From Streptomyces sp. M41(2017) (GTDB lineage: Bacteria > Actinomycetota > Actinomycetes > Streptomycetales > Streptomycetaceae): a stretch of DNA of 64,000 nucleotides. The notes beneath the pieces were generated by a model. It saw only the letters and a list, made by a program, of their open reading frames with translations. It was not told where the DNA came from and searched no databases. A program made the translations under genes and the position numbers. Numbering within the stretch: the stretch's first letter is position 1; each line of letters opens with the position of its first letter. Of this stretch, positions 42,038 to 50,866 are shown piece after piece. The stretch lies in the NCBI RefSeq assembly GCF_002078175.1, contig NZ_MWFK01000002.1, positions 930,001-994,000 of the forward strand. Reading direction: 5' to 3'.

Positions 42038-43261
42038 ATGAATCTCAGCGACACCCCCGGCGACCCCGGCCCCCGCGCTCTCCCCGCGCTGCTCCCCTTC
42101 CGCCTCGACATCCCGCAGAGCGACCTGGACGACCTGCACCAGCGCCTCGACCGCACCCGCTGGCCCGACGAACTCCCCGGGGTCGGCTGGGCCTACGGAG
42201 TTCCCCGGGACTACCTCCGGGAACTCGTCCGGTACTGGCGGCACGACTACGACTGGCGGGCGGCCGAGGCCCGTCTCAACGCATGGCCCCAGTTCACCAC
42301 CGAGATCGACGGGGCCCACCTGCACTTCGCGCACATCCGGTCCCCGGAGGCCGACGCGACACCCTTGATCATCACGCACGGCTGGCCCGGATCGATCGTC
42401 GAATTCACGGACATCGTCGGGCCGTTGACCGATCCCCGCGCACACGGCGGCGATCCGGCCGACGCCTTCCACCTGGTGCTGCCGAGCATCCCCGGATTCG
42501 GGCTCTCCGGACCGACCCGCGACACCGGCTGGGAGTTCACCCGGGTCGCCGCCGCCTTCGCCACCCTCATGGAACGCCTGGGCTACCGGCGCTACGGCGC
42601 GCAGGGCGGCGACTGGGGCGGGGCCGTCTCACGCGAGCTGGGGCGGGCCCACCCCGATCGGCTGATCGGCGTCCATCTCAACCTGCTGCCCGGCTCGTCC
42701 GCCACGACGGAACCGACCGCCGGGGAACTCGCCGCGCTCAGCCCCGAGGAGCGCGAGCGCACACGCGCGTCCTGGCGTCGGGGCCAGGACTGGAACCGCG
42801 AGGAGAGCGGCTACGCGGCGATCCAGGCGACCCGGCCCCAGACGCTCGCCTACGCCCTCACCGACTCGCCGGTCGGCCAACTCGCCTGGATCGCGGAGAA
42901 GTTCCGGCAGTGGACGGACTCGGGCGACCGCCCCGAGGACGCCGTGGACCGGGACCTGCTGCTCACCGACGTGATGCTGTACTGGCTGACCGGCACGGCC
43001 GGTTCGTCCGCACGGATCTACTACGAGCGGGCCCACGCGGACTACTGGGGCAGGCCGCCCGAGCCGTCGGTCGCGCCGACCGCCCTCGCCGTCTTCCCCG
43101 AGGAGAACTTCGTCCCGCTGCGGCATGTCGCCGAGCGGACGGACCGGATCGTCCGCTGGACCGAGTTCGACCGGGGCGGCCACTTCGCCGCGATGGAGGA
43201 GCCGGACCTGCTCGTCGCGGACGTCCGGGCGTTCTTCCGCGGCCTGCGCACGACCTCCTGA
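42038..43261 (+). CDS. Epoxide hydrolase (EHN family alpha/beta hydrolase)
   Basis: 407 residues. An N-terminal epoxide hydrolase domain (DLDDLHQRLDRTRWPDE) is followed by an alpha/beta hydrolase. The oxyanion loop is HGWPGS, the nucleophile Asp lies in GGDWGG, and the base His lies in GGHFAAMEEP. A cap-domain Tyr in YWLTGTAGSSARIYYE fits the epoxide-activating pair. It opens epoxides with water via an ester intermediate, as in juvenile-hormone-type or microsomal enzymes. TAGCAT lies 8 bp before the ATG and no ribosome site is seen. Confidence 0.9.
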   Translation: MNLSDTPGDPGPRALPALLPFRLDIPQSDLDDLHQRLDRTRWPDELPGVGWAYGVPRDYLRELVRYWRHDYDWRAAEARLNAWPQFTTEIDGAHLHFAHIRSPEADATPLIITHGWPGSIVEFTDIVGPLTDPRAHGGDPADAFHLVLPSIPGFGLSGPTRDTGWEFTRVAAAFATLMERLGYRRYGAQGGDWGGAVSRELGRAHPDRLIGVHLNLLPGSSATTEPTAGELAALSPEERERTRASWRRGQDWNREESGYAAIQATRPQTLAYALTDSPVGQLAWIAEKFRQWTDSGDRPEDAVDRDLLLTDVMLYWLTGTAGSSARIYYERAHADYWGRPPEPSVAPTALAVFPEENFVPLRHVAERTDRIVRWTEFDRGGHFAAMEEPDLLVADVRAFFRGLRTTS

Positions 43262-43442
43262 GCGGCGGGTGCAGACCGCCCGGACGGGCCCCTGACCGGC
43301 CGACGCGTGGGCCGCGCCGTGCGGCTCTGCCCTCGGCGAATCTGCCGTGGGCCGAGAAAGGGGCACCGGGGGCGCGGGCGGGTCAAGAGTGGAGTGAGCG
43401 GCGAAGCACGTCGCGTCACGACCAGCACGACCAGGAGGAACC

Positions 43443-44096
43443 ATGAAGCCACTCGTCACCGGCCGGTCCCCGGCCCTCGCCCCGCGGGCCGAGGAGGGCG
43501 ACACCCCCGCCACCCGCTTCGACGACCATCTGGCCGCGCAGTTGCTGGGGCAGCGGATCGTCTTCCTCGGCACCCAGGTCGACGAGGTCTCCGCGAACCG
43601 GGTCTGCGCCCAGCTGCTCCTGCTGTCCGCGGAGGACGCCCGCACCGACATCGCCCTGTACATCAACAGCCCGGGTGGCTCGGTGACAGCGGGGCTCGCC
43701 ATCTACGACACGATGCGGCTCATCCCGAACGACGTCTCGACGCTCGTCATGGGATTCGCCGCGAGCATGGGACAGTTCCTGCTCAGTGTGGGGACGCACG
43801 GCAAGCGGTTCGCGCTGCCGAACGCGCGGATCATGATGCACCAGCCCTCCGCGGGCATCGGCGGCACCACCGCCGACATCGAGATCCAGGCGCAGAACCT
43901 GGAGTTCACGAAGCAGGCGATCGAGCGGATCACCGCGGAGCACACCGGCCAGAGCGAGGAGACGATCTCGCGGGACGGCGACCGCGACCGCTGGTTCACG
44001 GCCGAACAGGCCAGGGAGTACGGCATGGTGGACCGGGTGGTGGAGTCCCTCGAGGACGTCCGCCCGGCCGCGTCGCGACGACGGATGGGGCTCTGA
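43443..44096 (+). CDS. clpP3: ClpP protease subunit, ClpP3-type
   Basis: 217 residues. The Ser-His-Asp triad is intact: Ser108 in GFAASMGQ, His133 in MMHQPS and Asp182 in GDRDRW. The hydrophobic axial and handle regions are normal. The N-terminal 25 residues may be a propeptide. With the next gene and the PopR-type regulator it forms the second clpP locus known in Streptomyces, induced when ClpP1/ClpP2 activity falls. GGAGG precedes the ATG. The next gene starts 1 bp after its stop. Confidence 0.92.
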   Translation: MKPLVTGRSPALAPRAEEGDTPATRFDDHLAAQLLGQRIVFLGTQVDEVSANRVCAQLLLLSAEDARTDIALYINSPGGSVTAGLAIYDTMRLIPNDVSTLVMGFAASMGQFLLSVGTHGKRFALPNARIMMHQPSAGIGGTTADIEIQAQNLEFTKQAIERITAEHTGQSEETISRDGDRDRWFTAEQAREYGMVDRVVESLEDVRPAASRRRMGL

Positions 44097-44097
44097 C

Positions 44098-44700
44098 ATG
44101 GGGACGTACACGATTCCGAACGTCGTCGAGCGGACCCCGCAGGGCGAGCGGTCGTACGACGTGTTCAGCCGGCTGCTGTCCGAGCGGATCATCTTTCTCG
44201 GCACGGAGATCGACGACGGGGTCGCCAACGTCGTCATCGCGCAACTCCTCCATCTGGAGTCGGCGAGCCCGGAGAGCGAGATCGCCATCTACATCAACTC
44301 GCCCGGCGGATCGTTCACTTCGCTCATGGCGATCTACGACACGATGACGTTCGTGCAGGCGCCGATCTCCACGTTCTGTGTCGGGCAGGCCGCCTCGACG
44401 GCCGCGGTGCTGCTGGCCGGGGGCGATCCCGGACGGCGGTTCGTGCTGGAGCACGCGCGCGTCCTGCTCGGTCAGCCGGCGAGCGGTGGGCGCCAGGGCA
44501 CGGTGTCCGACCTCAGCCTCCAGGCCAAGGAGATGCTCCGGATCCGCTCGCAGGTCGAGGAGGTCCTGGCGCGCCACACGCACCACGACCCCGCCACGCT
44601 GCGGGCGGACATGGACCGCGACAAGTTCTTCACCGCGCACGAGGCGGTGGAGTACGGGCTGGCGGACGAGGTGCTGAGCCGCCGGCTCGCCCTGGTCTGA
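44098..44700 (+). CDS. clpP4: ClpP protease subunit, ClpP4-type, catalytic His replaced by Gly
   Basis: 200 residues, full-length ClpP fold. Ser100 (GQAASTAA) and Asp175 (MDRDKF) align with the triad. The position of the His in MMHQPS of ClpP3 reads LLGQPASGG here, so Gly125 replaces the catalytic base. The codon is GGT, read directly. The subunit may be inactive on its own and act only as partner of ClpP3 in a mixed ring. Its start codon follows the clpP3 stop by 1 bp, so the two are co-translated. A hairpin ends the operon. Confidence 0.92.
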   Translation: MGTYTIPNVVERTPQGERSYDVFSRLLSERIIFLGTEIDDGVANVVIAQLLHLESASPESEIAIYINSPGGSFTSLMAIYDTMTFVQAPISTFCVGQAASTAAVLLAGGDPGRRFVLEHARVLLGQPASGGRQGTVSDLSLQAKEMLRIRSQVEEVLARHTHHDPATLRADMDRDKFFTAHEAVEYGLADEVLSRRLALV

Positions 44701-44712
44701 CCCCGGGGAGCC

Positions 44713-44737
44713 CCGGGGCCCGGGGTCCGGGCCCCGG
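44713..44737. terminator. Terminator between clpP4 and the popR-type gene
   Basis: CCGGGGCCC (44713-44721) and GGGCCCCGG (44729-44737) form a perfect 9-bp stem just past the clpP4 stop and before the convergent regulator stop. Confidence 0.7.
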
Positions 44738-44740
44738 ACG

Positions 44741-45238
44741 TCAGGCGGCGATGCACAGGCCGTCGTGGTGGGAGGTCGGGGCGGAGCGGCCCCGGCCGGA
44801 CACGGCCCCGGGAGCCGCGTGGCGGGTCAACTCCCGCTGGGCCAGCGACAGCAGATCGGTGAGGCCGAGACCGAGGGCGCGCGCCGCGGCCGCGAGGACC
44901 TCGGAGGATGCCTCCTTGCGGCCGCGCTCCAGCTCCGAGAGATAGGGCATGGAGATGCGGGCCGCGTCGGCCACGTCCTTGAGCGTGCGCTCCTGCGCCA
45001 GCCGCTCGCGGCGCAGGACGTCACCGACGAGGTCGCGCCAGAGCGGCTCCTTGGCCGGCGGCCCCGACGGGACGGGCCGCGGCGCATGGAGCGGCCACGG
45101 CTCCCGGGGTGTCCGGACCGGGGCGTCGGCCGTGGCCAGGCTCCGGGAAGGCCCCGTGGCACGGGCCTCGTTCGGGGTCCTGGCCGCAGCCGGACGCAGC
45201 GGGATGACGCGGGCTTCGTTCGGCACGTGGTCGCTCAC
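44741..45238 (-). CDS. popR: PopR-type XRE activator of clpP3-clpP4
   Basis: 165 residues. A disordered N-terminal half precedes an XRE helix-turn-helix (TLKDVADAARISMPYLSELERG), the form seen in ClgR and PopR. The C-terminus ends CIAA; in S. lividans the two terminal alanines of PopR are the signal for degradation by ClpP1/ClpP2, so the degron is kept. It therefore should rise when that protease is impaired and activate clpP3-clpP4. The GTG at 45238 touches its GGAGG ribosome site; the GTG at 45226 (VPNEARV) has better spacing and may be the true start. Confidence 0.85.
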   Translation of the reverse strand: MSDHVPNEARVIPLRPAAARTPNEARATGPSRSLATADAPVRTPREPWPLHAPRPVPSGPPAKEPLWRDLVGDVLRRERLAQERTLKDVADAARISMPYLSELERGRKEASSEVLAAAARALGLGLTDLLSLAQRELTRHAAPGAVSGRGRSAPTSHHDGLCIAA

Positions 45239-45363
45239 CCCTCCAGCCTAGGAGCACCGGGCCGCGGGGGAAGGGCGCGGCGTTGCGCTCTCGGTGAATC
45301 CGGCGCTCCGTCGGGCCTTCCGGGGCCCGGCGAGCCGCTCCGGGTGCCGGGGCGGGCCACCTC

Positions 45364-46725
45364 TCACAGCTCCGGGAAGCCGCCCGACGCCCTCGGCGCC
45401 CCACCATTCGTGGTGGACGACGACAGGCCGGAGGAGGCCGACGAGGAGTGGGTGGTCAGGTCGTCGGAGGCCGAGCCGGACGCCGGGGCGGACTCCGTCG
45501 CCGTGGACGGGGGCTCGCTGGACGGGGTCTTCGGTGCCTCGGAGGACGGGGCCGACGAGGGCGTCGAGGGTGACGAACTGCCCGGTGAGGAGGACGACGG
45601 CGGGCACGAGTCCCCCGCGCCGCACGGGGACGCGGACGTCGACTCGCTCACCGACGGCGAGGGACTCTCCGGCGGGCGGGTCTTCTCGTCGCGGTGGGTG
45701 TCGGCGCCCTTGTGCCGGGCGATCCACTCGTTGCTGTCGGGGTCGAAGATGACGAACACGTCGATCACTGTCTTCGAGGGCGCGACGACCACGACGTTCT
45801 GCGGCCGGTAGCCCGGCCAGCTGTCACCGGTCGTTTTCGGCGTGCCCTTCTGCGGAACGGGCGGGAGCAGCGGGTTGCCGCAGGCGCAGCGCACCCGGGG
45901 CACCCCGTGCGCGTCCACCAGGACGGCCGTCCCGGCCTGGAGGACGGCCTGGTAGGCGGTGGGGGCGCCGGCCCGGTAGCCGTGGTTGGTGACGCGGGTG
46001 TCCATGCGCAGCTGTACGGGCGTCAGGGAGCGCAGATAGGCGGGGACCGCGGACGGCTGGATGCCCTCGACGGAGGCGAACGCCTTGTTCTTCGCCGGGT
46101 CCGCGTCGAGGGCGCTGATCTGCTTCTCCACGTCGCAACTGGAGACGTTACGGGTACCGCCGTAGAGGCCGGGCGCGGAGCCGCTCACCGCGCGGGTCAC
46201 GTTCGCGGGTTCCGAAGAGCCCGAGGCGGTCGGTGTCTGCGGTTCGGTGGAACTGTCCTGCGCTGTCGACTCGGTGAACGGGTCGGGCCCCGTCTTGTCG
46301 GCGGCCTGGAGGAAGACCTCGCTGCCGGCGTTCTGGGTCCTGCCCGTTCCCCCGCCGCCGCTGCCGCCGTCGCTGCCGGTGAAGACGATGCCGAGGATCA
46401 CCGCCGCCGCGACGACCCCGGTGATGAGCGCGATGCGCGGTGCCGACTTCCACCAGGGCCGGCCGGGTCCGCCGCCGGTGCCGCCGCCGCCCGGTCCGGA
46501 CGGACCGCTCGCGCCGCCGGCTCCCGGGTCGCCCGGTCCGTGCCCGCCCGATCCCGGACCGCCCGCTCCACCGCCGGATCCGGAGGCGCCGCTGGGCGGG
46601 CCGGACGGCGGGGTGCCGCTGGGCTGCGTGGGGGTCGGCTCGGAGGGGCCTGGCTGCGAGGGGCCCGACAGCGGCCCCGAGGGAGGACCGGTGGGGCGGC
46701 CGGAGGACGGCGGTTCGACGCTCAC
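45364..46725 (-). CDS. Membrane-anchored protein with Ser/Pro stalk (DUF6777-like)
   Basis: 453 residues from a GTG at 46725 with AGGAG upstream. Residues 1-92 are disordered Pro/Gly/Ser, residues 96-116 one transmembrane helix (SAPRIALITGVVAAAVILGI), then an extracellular globular part (about 130-355) with Cys in SSCDVEKQ and RCACGNP and a beta-rich WPGYRPQNVVVVAPSKTVID. The last 90 residues are a Ser/Pro/Thr/Glu-rich stalk. It resembles the Streptomyces DUF6777 family from memory. It is divergent from the streptophobe gene and near the kinase operon. Function unknown. Confidence 0.75.
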   Translation of the reverse strand: MSVEPPSSGRPTGPPSGPLSGPSQPGPSEPTPTQPSGTPPSGPPSGASGSGGGAGGPGSGGHGPGDPGAGGASGPSGPGGGGTGGGPGRPWWKSAPRIALITGVVAAAVILGIVFTGSDGGSGGGGTGRTQNAGSEVFLQAADKTGPDPFTESTAQDSSTEPQTPTASGSSEPANVTRAVSGSAPGLYGGTRNVSSCDVEKQISALDADPAKNKAFASVEGIQPSAVPAYLRSLTPVQLRMDTRVTNHGYRAGAPTAYQAVLQAGTAVLVDAHGVPRVRCACGNPLLPPVPQKGTPKTTGDSWPGYRPQNVVVVAPSKTVIDVFVIFDPDSNEWIARHKGADTHRDEKTRPPESPSPSVSESTSASPCGAGDSCPPSSSSPGSSSPSTPSSAPSSEAPKTPSSEPPSTATESAPASGSASDDLTTHSSSASSGLSSSTTNGGAPRASGGFPEL

Positions 46726-46887
46726 GAGCTCCTCTTCCCGGGGGGAGGGGGCGCCACGACACCCTGCTGGCATGTGCCGTTGTGCACCTATTTGTTCCGC
46801 GACGAACCCATTGTGTGCTCCGGTCCCGCGGCGCCCGCAAGCCGACGCGGTCGGCCCTCCCGAGGGGCGGAGCACGCCACCGCTGCT

Positions 46888-46893
46888 TAGCGT
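46888..46893 (+). promoter_or_regulatory. -10 element of a probable leaderless transcript
   Basis: TAGCGT (TANNNT) is followed by exactly 6 nt and the GTG start at 46900 of the streptophobe gene; no ribosome site is visible. Confidence 0.45.
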
Positions 46894-46899
46894 GGCACC

Positions 46900-48192
46900 G
46901 TGAGCCACCAGACGCCGTCCGACCAGCCAGTCGACCGCAGAGCCGCGCGTCCGGCCGCACGACACGGATGGCCGCAGGCGCTCGTGGCCGTGCTGGCGGG
47001 TGTGATCGCCATGGGGGTGTTCGCCGCGCTCGGCCTGTGGGCCTCCGGCGCCACCGACCTTCCCGACAACGCCTATCCGCGGGTGATCGCCGCGACGGTC
47101 GTGACCGCGGTCGGCGGCACGATCACCTTCACCGGGGACGCGGGGGCGATCGCCGACACCAAGGCCGGCCTGACGGTGATTCCGCTGTCGGTGACCCTGG
47201 TCGGAGCACTCGTCCTCGCGGCGGGGTTCCTGCGGCCGCTGCGGCACCGCGCCGTCGCCGGGACGACGGAACTGGCCGGTTGGGCCGGACGGATCGCCCT
47301 TCTGTGGGTGCTCGCCCTGGTGGGTCTCGCCCTCGCGGCCCGCCAGGATTTCACCGTGTCCCTCGGTGACGGCACCATCGGAGCGATCGGCGACCTGTTC
47401 GGCGCGACACCGAAGGTCGGCTTCGAGGCGGAGACGGGCCCGACCATCGGGTTCGGGCTGCTGTGGCTGGTGGGTGTGTTCGTGATCGCCCTGCTCGTCT
47501 CGCGCGGCGCTCCGCTGCCCGCCCGCCTGCTGCGTTTCCAGGAGTCCGTGCGCCCGGCCGCGTACGCCATGGTGGTCCTGCTGCTCACCTGCGTCGGTAT
47601 CGGCGTGGTCGTCGGGTTGGTGGTCGCGGCGACGCGCGGGCATGTGTCCGAGACCTTCGCCGTGCTGCTCCTCGGACTGCCGAACCTTGTCTGGCTCGCC
47701 TTCACGATCGGGCTGGGCGCCACCTGGAACGGGCGCGTGGACGGGCCGTTCGGCCTGCCGATGCCGCGGTTGCTCGACGAGGTGCTGCGCACGCCGGACG
47801 TCTCGACGCTCAACCTGCACAGCCTGGCCGAGCACGACGGCCGCGTCTGGTGGCTGGTCGTGGTCGACGCGGTGCTGCTGCTCGGCGCGGCGTTCCTGAT
47901 GGCGGCCCGCTCACCGGCCCGGATGCGGGCCTGGCAGCACGCAGTGCACATGGCGGTCGCGCTGGCGCTCACCGTCGTCATGATCTGTCTCGTCGGGCGG
48001 CTCTCGGCGCATTACGGCCTGTCGATCCTCGGTCTCGGTGACATCGGCGGCGGTCTGAACGGGGAGATCTTCCTGAAGCCGCAGGTGTGGGACGCCCTCG
48101 GGTTCGCCGTGCTGTGGGGGCTCGTCGCCGGTCTCCTCGGCGCGCTCCTGGCCAGGCGGGTCCGCCGCAGGGGTGAGGTCGCGCCGCGCTGA
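46900..48192 (+). CDS. Streptophobe-family integral membrane protein
   Basis: 430 residues with about ten hydrophobic helices (for example VLAGVIAMGVFAALGLW, VIALLVSRG, AAYAMVVLLLTCVGIGVVVGLVV). The N-terminal 22 residues and the C-terminal RRVRRRGE are polar and probably cytoplasmic. A loop with GDAGAIADTKAGLTVIPLSVTL is typical of the family named streptophobe, found in Streptomyces next to Ser/Thr kinases and DUF6777-like proteins. No transport motif is recognised. The role is unknown, but the recurring neighbourhood suggests an envelope signalling module. Confidence 0.82.
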   Translation: MSHQTPSDQPVDRRAARPAARHGWPQALVAVLAGVIAMGVFAALGLWASGATDLPDNAYPRVIAATVVTAVGGTITFTGDAGAIADTKAGLTVIPLSVTLVGALVLAAGFLRPLRHRAVAGTTELAGWAGRIALLWVLALVGLALAARQDFTVSLGDGTIGAIGDLFGATPKVGFEAETGPTIGFGLLWLVGVFVIALLVSRGAPLPARLLRFQESVRPAAYAMVVLLLTCVGIGVVVGLVVAATRGHVSETFAVLLLGLPNLVWLAFTIGLGATWNGRVDGPFGLPMPRLLDEVLRTPDVSTLNLHSLAEHDGRVWWLVVVDAVLLLGAAFLMAARSPARMRAWQHAVHMAVALALTVVMICLVGRLSAHYGLSILGLGDIGGGLNGEIFLKPQVWDALGFAVLWGLVAGLLGALLARRVRRRGEVAPR

Positions 48193-48270
48193 TACCGGCG
48201 CGTCCGCGCCGCTTTCGTGCCGCCGGACGGGTGGCGGGCGGTGCGCGACGGCCCGTCGCCGGGCGGACGG

Positions 48271-49278
48271 TCAGGAGCGGAACACCGGCCGCGCCCACTC
48301 CGGCGGTTCCGGAGGCGGCCCGGGTGGGCCGCCCGTGGAGGGAGCCCCGGCGCGGGCGAGCGGCCTCGCACCGTCACCCGTCGGCCCGCCGTGAGCGGCG
48401 ATCCGCAGCGCGCTCACGAAGGTGAGACAGGAGTCGTAGCGGTCGTCGGGGCTCTTGGCCAGCGCCTTCGCGAGGACGGCGTCGACGCCGACCGGGATGT
48501 CGGGCCGCTTCGTGGTCAGGGCAGGCGGCTCGTCGTACTGGTGGGCCCACAGCAGCGCCATGTCGTCGTCGCGCTGGAACGGCGGGCGGCCGGCCATCGT
48601 CTCGTAGACGACGCACCCGAGGCTGTACACGTCGCAGCGTCCGTCGACGGGCTTGCCGGAGATCTGTTCCGGCGCCACGTAGTCGAGGGTGCCGACGAAC
48701 TGCCCCACGCTCGTGAACCCGGTCAGCGACAGCGACTTCTTCGTCAGCCCGAAGTCCGTGAGGTAGACGTGCTCCGGGTGGTCGCTGTCGGTGCCCTGCG
48801 CGACCAGGATGTTGCCGGGTTTCACGTCCCGGTGGACGAGGCCGTGGTCGTGGGCCGCGTCGAGCGCCGAGGCCACCTGGATCCCGATCCGGGCGGCCAC
48901 CGTCACGGACAACGGCCCCTCGCGGTCGAGGAGATGACGCAGGTCGCGGCCCGCGACGTAGCGCATGGCGATGTAGAGGACGCCGTCCGTCTCACCCGCC
49001 TCGAAGACCGGCACGATGTGCGGATGGTCGATCGCCGCGGCCACGCGCGACTCGTGGGTGAACCGGCCGCGGAAGGTGTCGTTGCGGGCGAGTTCGGGTG
49101 CGAGGAGCTTGAGGGCGACCGTCCGGTCCAGGCGCAGGTCCTTGGCCTGGTAGACGACGGCCATCCCGCCTCGGCCGATCTCACGCTCGATGCGGTAGTC
49201 GGCGATCCGCCGCCCGATCAGGTCGGACGGCCTTCCCGCGAACGGGCTGGTCTCACGGCGGGACCCCTCGTCGTCCAT
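48271..49278 (-). CDS. Soluble Ser/Thr protein kinase (Hanks type)
   Basis: 335 residues. All kinase landmarks are intact: glycine loop GRGGMAVVY, Lys57 in VALKLL, Glu76, HRD with Asp151, Asn156 in DVKPGNIL, DFG Asp175 and GTLDYVAPEQ. The activation loop has several Ser/Thr (TKKSLSLTGFTS) for autophosphorylation. A Pro-rich tail follows the kinase domain, and there is no transmembrane helix or PASTA sensor, so it is cytoplasmic. It is the last gene of an operon with a double-FHA ABC transporter and a repeat protein, the likely substrates. The pair recalls PknF and the FHA transporter Rv1747 of Mycobacterium tuberculosis. Confidence 0.92.
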   Translation of the reverse strand: MDDEGSRRETSPFAGRPSDLIGRRIADYRIEREIGRGGMAVVYQAKDLRLDRTVALKLLAPELARNDTFRGRFTHESRVAAAIDHPHIVPVFEAGETDGVLYIAMRYVAGRDLRHLLDREGPLSVTVAARIGIQVASALDAAHDHGLVHRDVKPGNILVAQGTDSDHPEHVYLTDFGLTKKSLSLTGFTSVGQFVGTLDYVAPEQISGKPVDGRCDVYSLGCVVYETMAGRPPFQRDDDMALLWAHQYDEPPALTTKRPDIPVGVDAVLAKALAKSPDDRYDSCLTFVSALRIAAHGGPTGDGARPLARAGAPSTGGPPGPPPEPPEWARPVFRS

Positions 49279-49312
49279 CAGCCGTCACCGCCCGCCCGCC
49301 GCCCGCCGGCCA

Positions 49313-50860
49313 TCAGGGCCGGCCGCCGTCGTCGTCGAAGGTGACCACACGGGTGGGTTCGTGCCCGCCGGGCGCGGCGTCCGGCACGGCTCTGGTCTCT
49401 TCCTCTTCACGCTCCCGGATCCGCCGCCGCTCGCGCTCCTGGTCCGCGGCCCGCACGCGGCCCGCACCTCCGTCATCGCCCTGCGCACGCTCGGGCTCGC
49501 TCCGGTCCGCGAGCCGCGTGGGCTCGGGCTCCCGGTCCCGGTCTCCACCCGGCGCGGGCTCAGCTTCCTGACCCACGAGCCGCGTCGGCTCAGGCTCCCG
49601 AACTTGCTCACGATCCGACGCACGGTCCCGAAGCCCGTCCGGCGCGGACTCCGATTCCTGGCCCACGAGCCCCGTTGGCCCACGTTCCTCGCCCACGAGC
49701 CGCGTGGCCTCGGGCTCCCGGCCTCGCGCCTGATCCGGCTCGGATTCCCGGCCAACGAGCCGCGTCGGCTCAGGCTCGCGGCCTCGCCCCTCAAACGGCT
49801 CGGGTTCGCGGCCAGCGAGCCGCGTCGGCTCGGGCTCCCGGCCTTGCTCCTGATCCGACGCACGGTCCCGGCGCCCGTCCGACGCGGACTCAGGCTCCCC
49901 GCCCACCAGCCGCGTCGGCTCAGGCTCCCGGCCTTGCCCCTGAAACGGCTCGGATTCGCGGCCAACGAGCCGCGTCGGCTCGGGCTCCCGAACTTGCTCA
50001 CGATCCCGGTGCCCGTCCGGCGCGGACTCAGGTTCCTCGCCCACGAGCCGCGTCGGCTCAGGCTCCCGGCCTTGCTCACGATCCGGCACACGGTCCCGAA
50101 GCCCGTCCGGCGCGGGCTCCGATTCCTGGCCCACGAGCCCCGTGGGCCCACGCTCCTCGCCCACGAGCCTCGTGGCCTCCGGCTCCCGGCTCTGGTTCCG
50201 GTCCGGTTCATGTCGCGCGGCCGCGGACCGTTCGGGGTCGGGGTCCCGTGCCTGGTCCCGTCCCCCGCCGGGTGTCCGATCGCCGGCTCGCGGCCCGGTG
50301 CTCGGCGGGTCGCCCCGGCCCGGATTCGCCGGCCGGGGCTCGGGGGCCGGCTCGGGCGGGATCGGCGGGGACGTGGTCGGGGTGCGCTCGGCCGCGAACG
50401 TGCTCAGCCGTGCCCCGTCGCAGTACACCCACCGCTCGTGCGCGCCGTCGTACAGCCACATCGACTCGCCGTCGACGACGACACCGATCCGCCGCCCCTG
50501 CGTCCGGGCGCGGAAGGCCTCCCCGTCGGTCCGTCCGGCGGCCAGTTCCTCGGCGGCCCCGCGGTACTCCGTGAGCGCTTCCTCCATCCGCGCCAGCAGC
50601 GGGCGCGGATCGGCGGTCCGCGCGGGCGGCCCGCTCGCGTCGGGCGGCACCTGGGGTACGCCGATGAGCAGCCGGCCGTCGACCCAGGCGGACCACCCGT
50701 TGGCGCAGACCACCCGCCCCCAGTCGCCGAGCCGGTCGACGAGCTGGACGGGGAGCAGCGCGTCGAGCGCGACGGTGGGCCGGGAGGGGTCCGGCGTCTC
50801 CCAGGCGGGCAGGCCGTCCTGCGGCACGACATGCGTGGGGCGGAAGCCGGGGCTCGTCAT
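49313..50860 (-). CDS. Repeat protein with SH3-like head and E-x-TRLVG repeats
   Basis: 515 residues. Residues 1-65 look SH3-like (VALDALLPVQLVDRLGDWGRVV), residues about 90-165 form a second small domain (GVVVDGESMWLYDGAHERWVY). The rest is disordered and highly charged. It contains nine copies of REPE[P/A]TRL[V/A], two PTGLVGQE variants and a terminal EPTRVVTFDDD. Thr with acidic residues before it and a hydrophobic residue at +3 fits both actinobacterial kinase sites and the FHA pT-x-x-[hydrophobic] ligand rule. It lies between a kinase gene (34-bp gap) and an FHA transporter gene (6-bp gap). I infer a phospho-scaffold; nothing is proven. Confidence 0.75.
   Translation of the reverse strand: MTSPGFRPTHVVPQDGLPAWETPDPSRPTVALDALLPVQLVDRLGDWGRVVCANGWSAWVDGRLLIGVPQVPPDASGPPARTADPRPLLARMEEALTEYRGAAEELAAGRTDGEAFRARTQGRRIGVVVDGESMWLYDGAHERWVYCDGARLSTFAAERTPTTSPPIPPEPAPEPRPANPGRGDPPSTGPRAGDRTPGGGRDQARDPDPERSAAARHEPDRNQSREPEATRLVGEERGPTGLVGQESEPAPDGLRDRVPDREQGREPEPTRLVGEEPESAPDGHRDREQVREPEPTRLVGRESEPFQGQGREPEPTRLVGGEPESASDGRRDRASDQEQGREPEPTRLAGREPEPFEGRGREPEPTRLVGRESEPDQARGREPEATRLVGEERGPTGLVGQESESAPDGLRDRASDREQVREPEPTRLVGQEAEPAPGGDRDREPEPTRLADRSEPERAQGDDGGAGRVRAADQERERRRIREREEEETRAVPDAAPGGHEPTRVVTFDDDGGRP
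49483..50188 (-). repeat. Degenerate tandem repeats encoding TRLVG units
   Basis: Units of about 60-120 bp, each holding a CACGAGCCGCGT core on the plus strand. A longer block of about 150 bp (49571-49720) is repeated at 50039-50188, offset 468 bp, with only about ten differences. This points to recent internal duplication. The repeats also leave long open frames on the plus strand that are not genes. Confidence 0.8.
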
Positions 50861-50866
50861 CGGCGC

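Noticed and set aside
49483..50188. Regular repeats that might be a CRISPR array
   Set aside because: Units are degenerate, of unequal length, without unique spacers, and in frame with a protein repeat.
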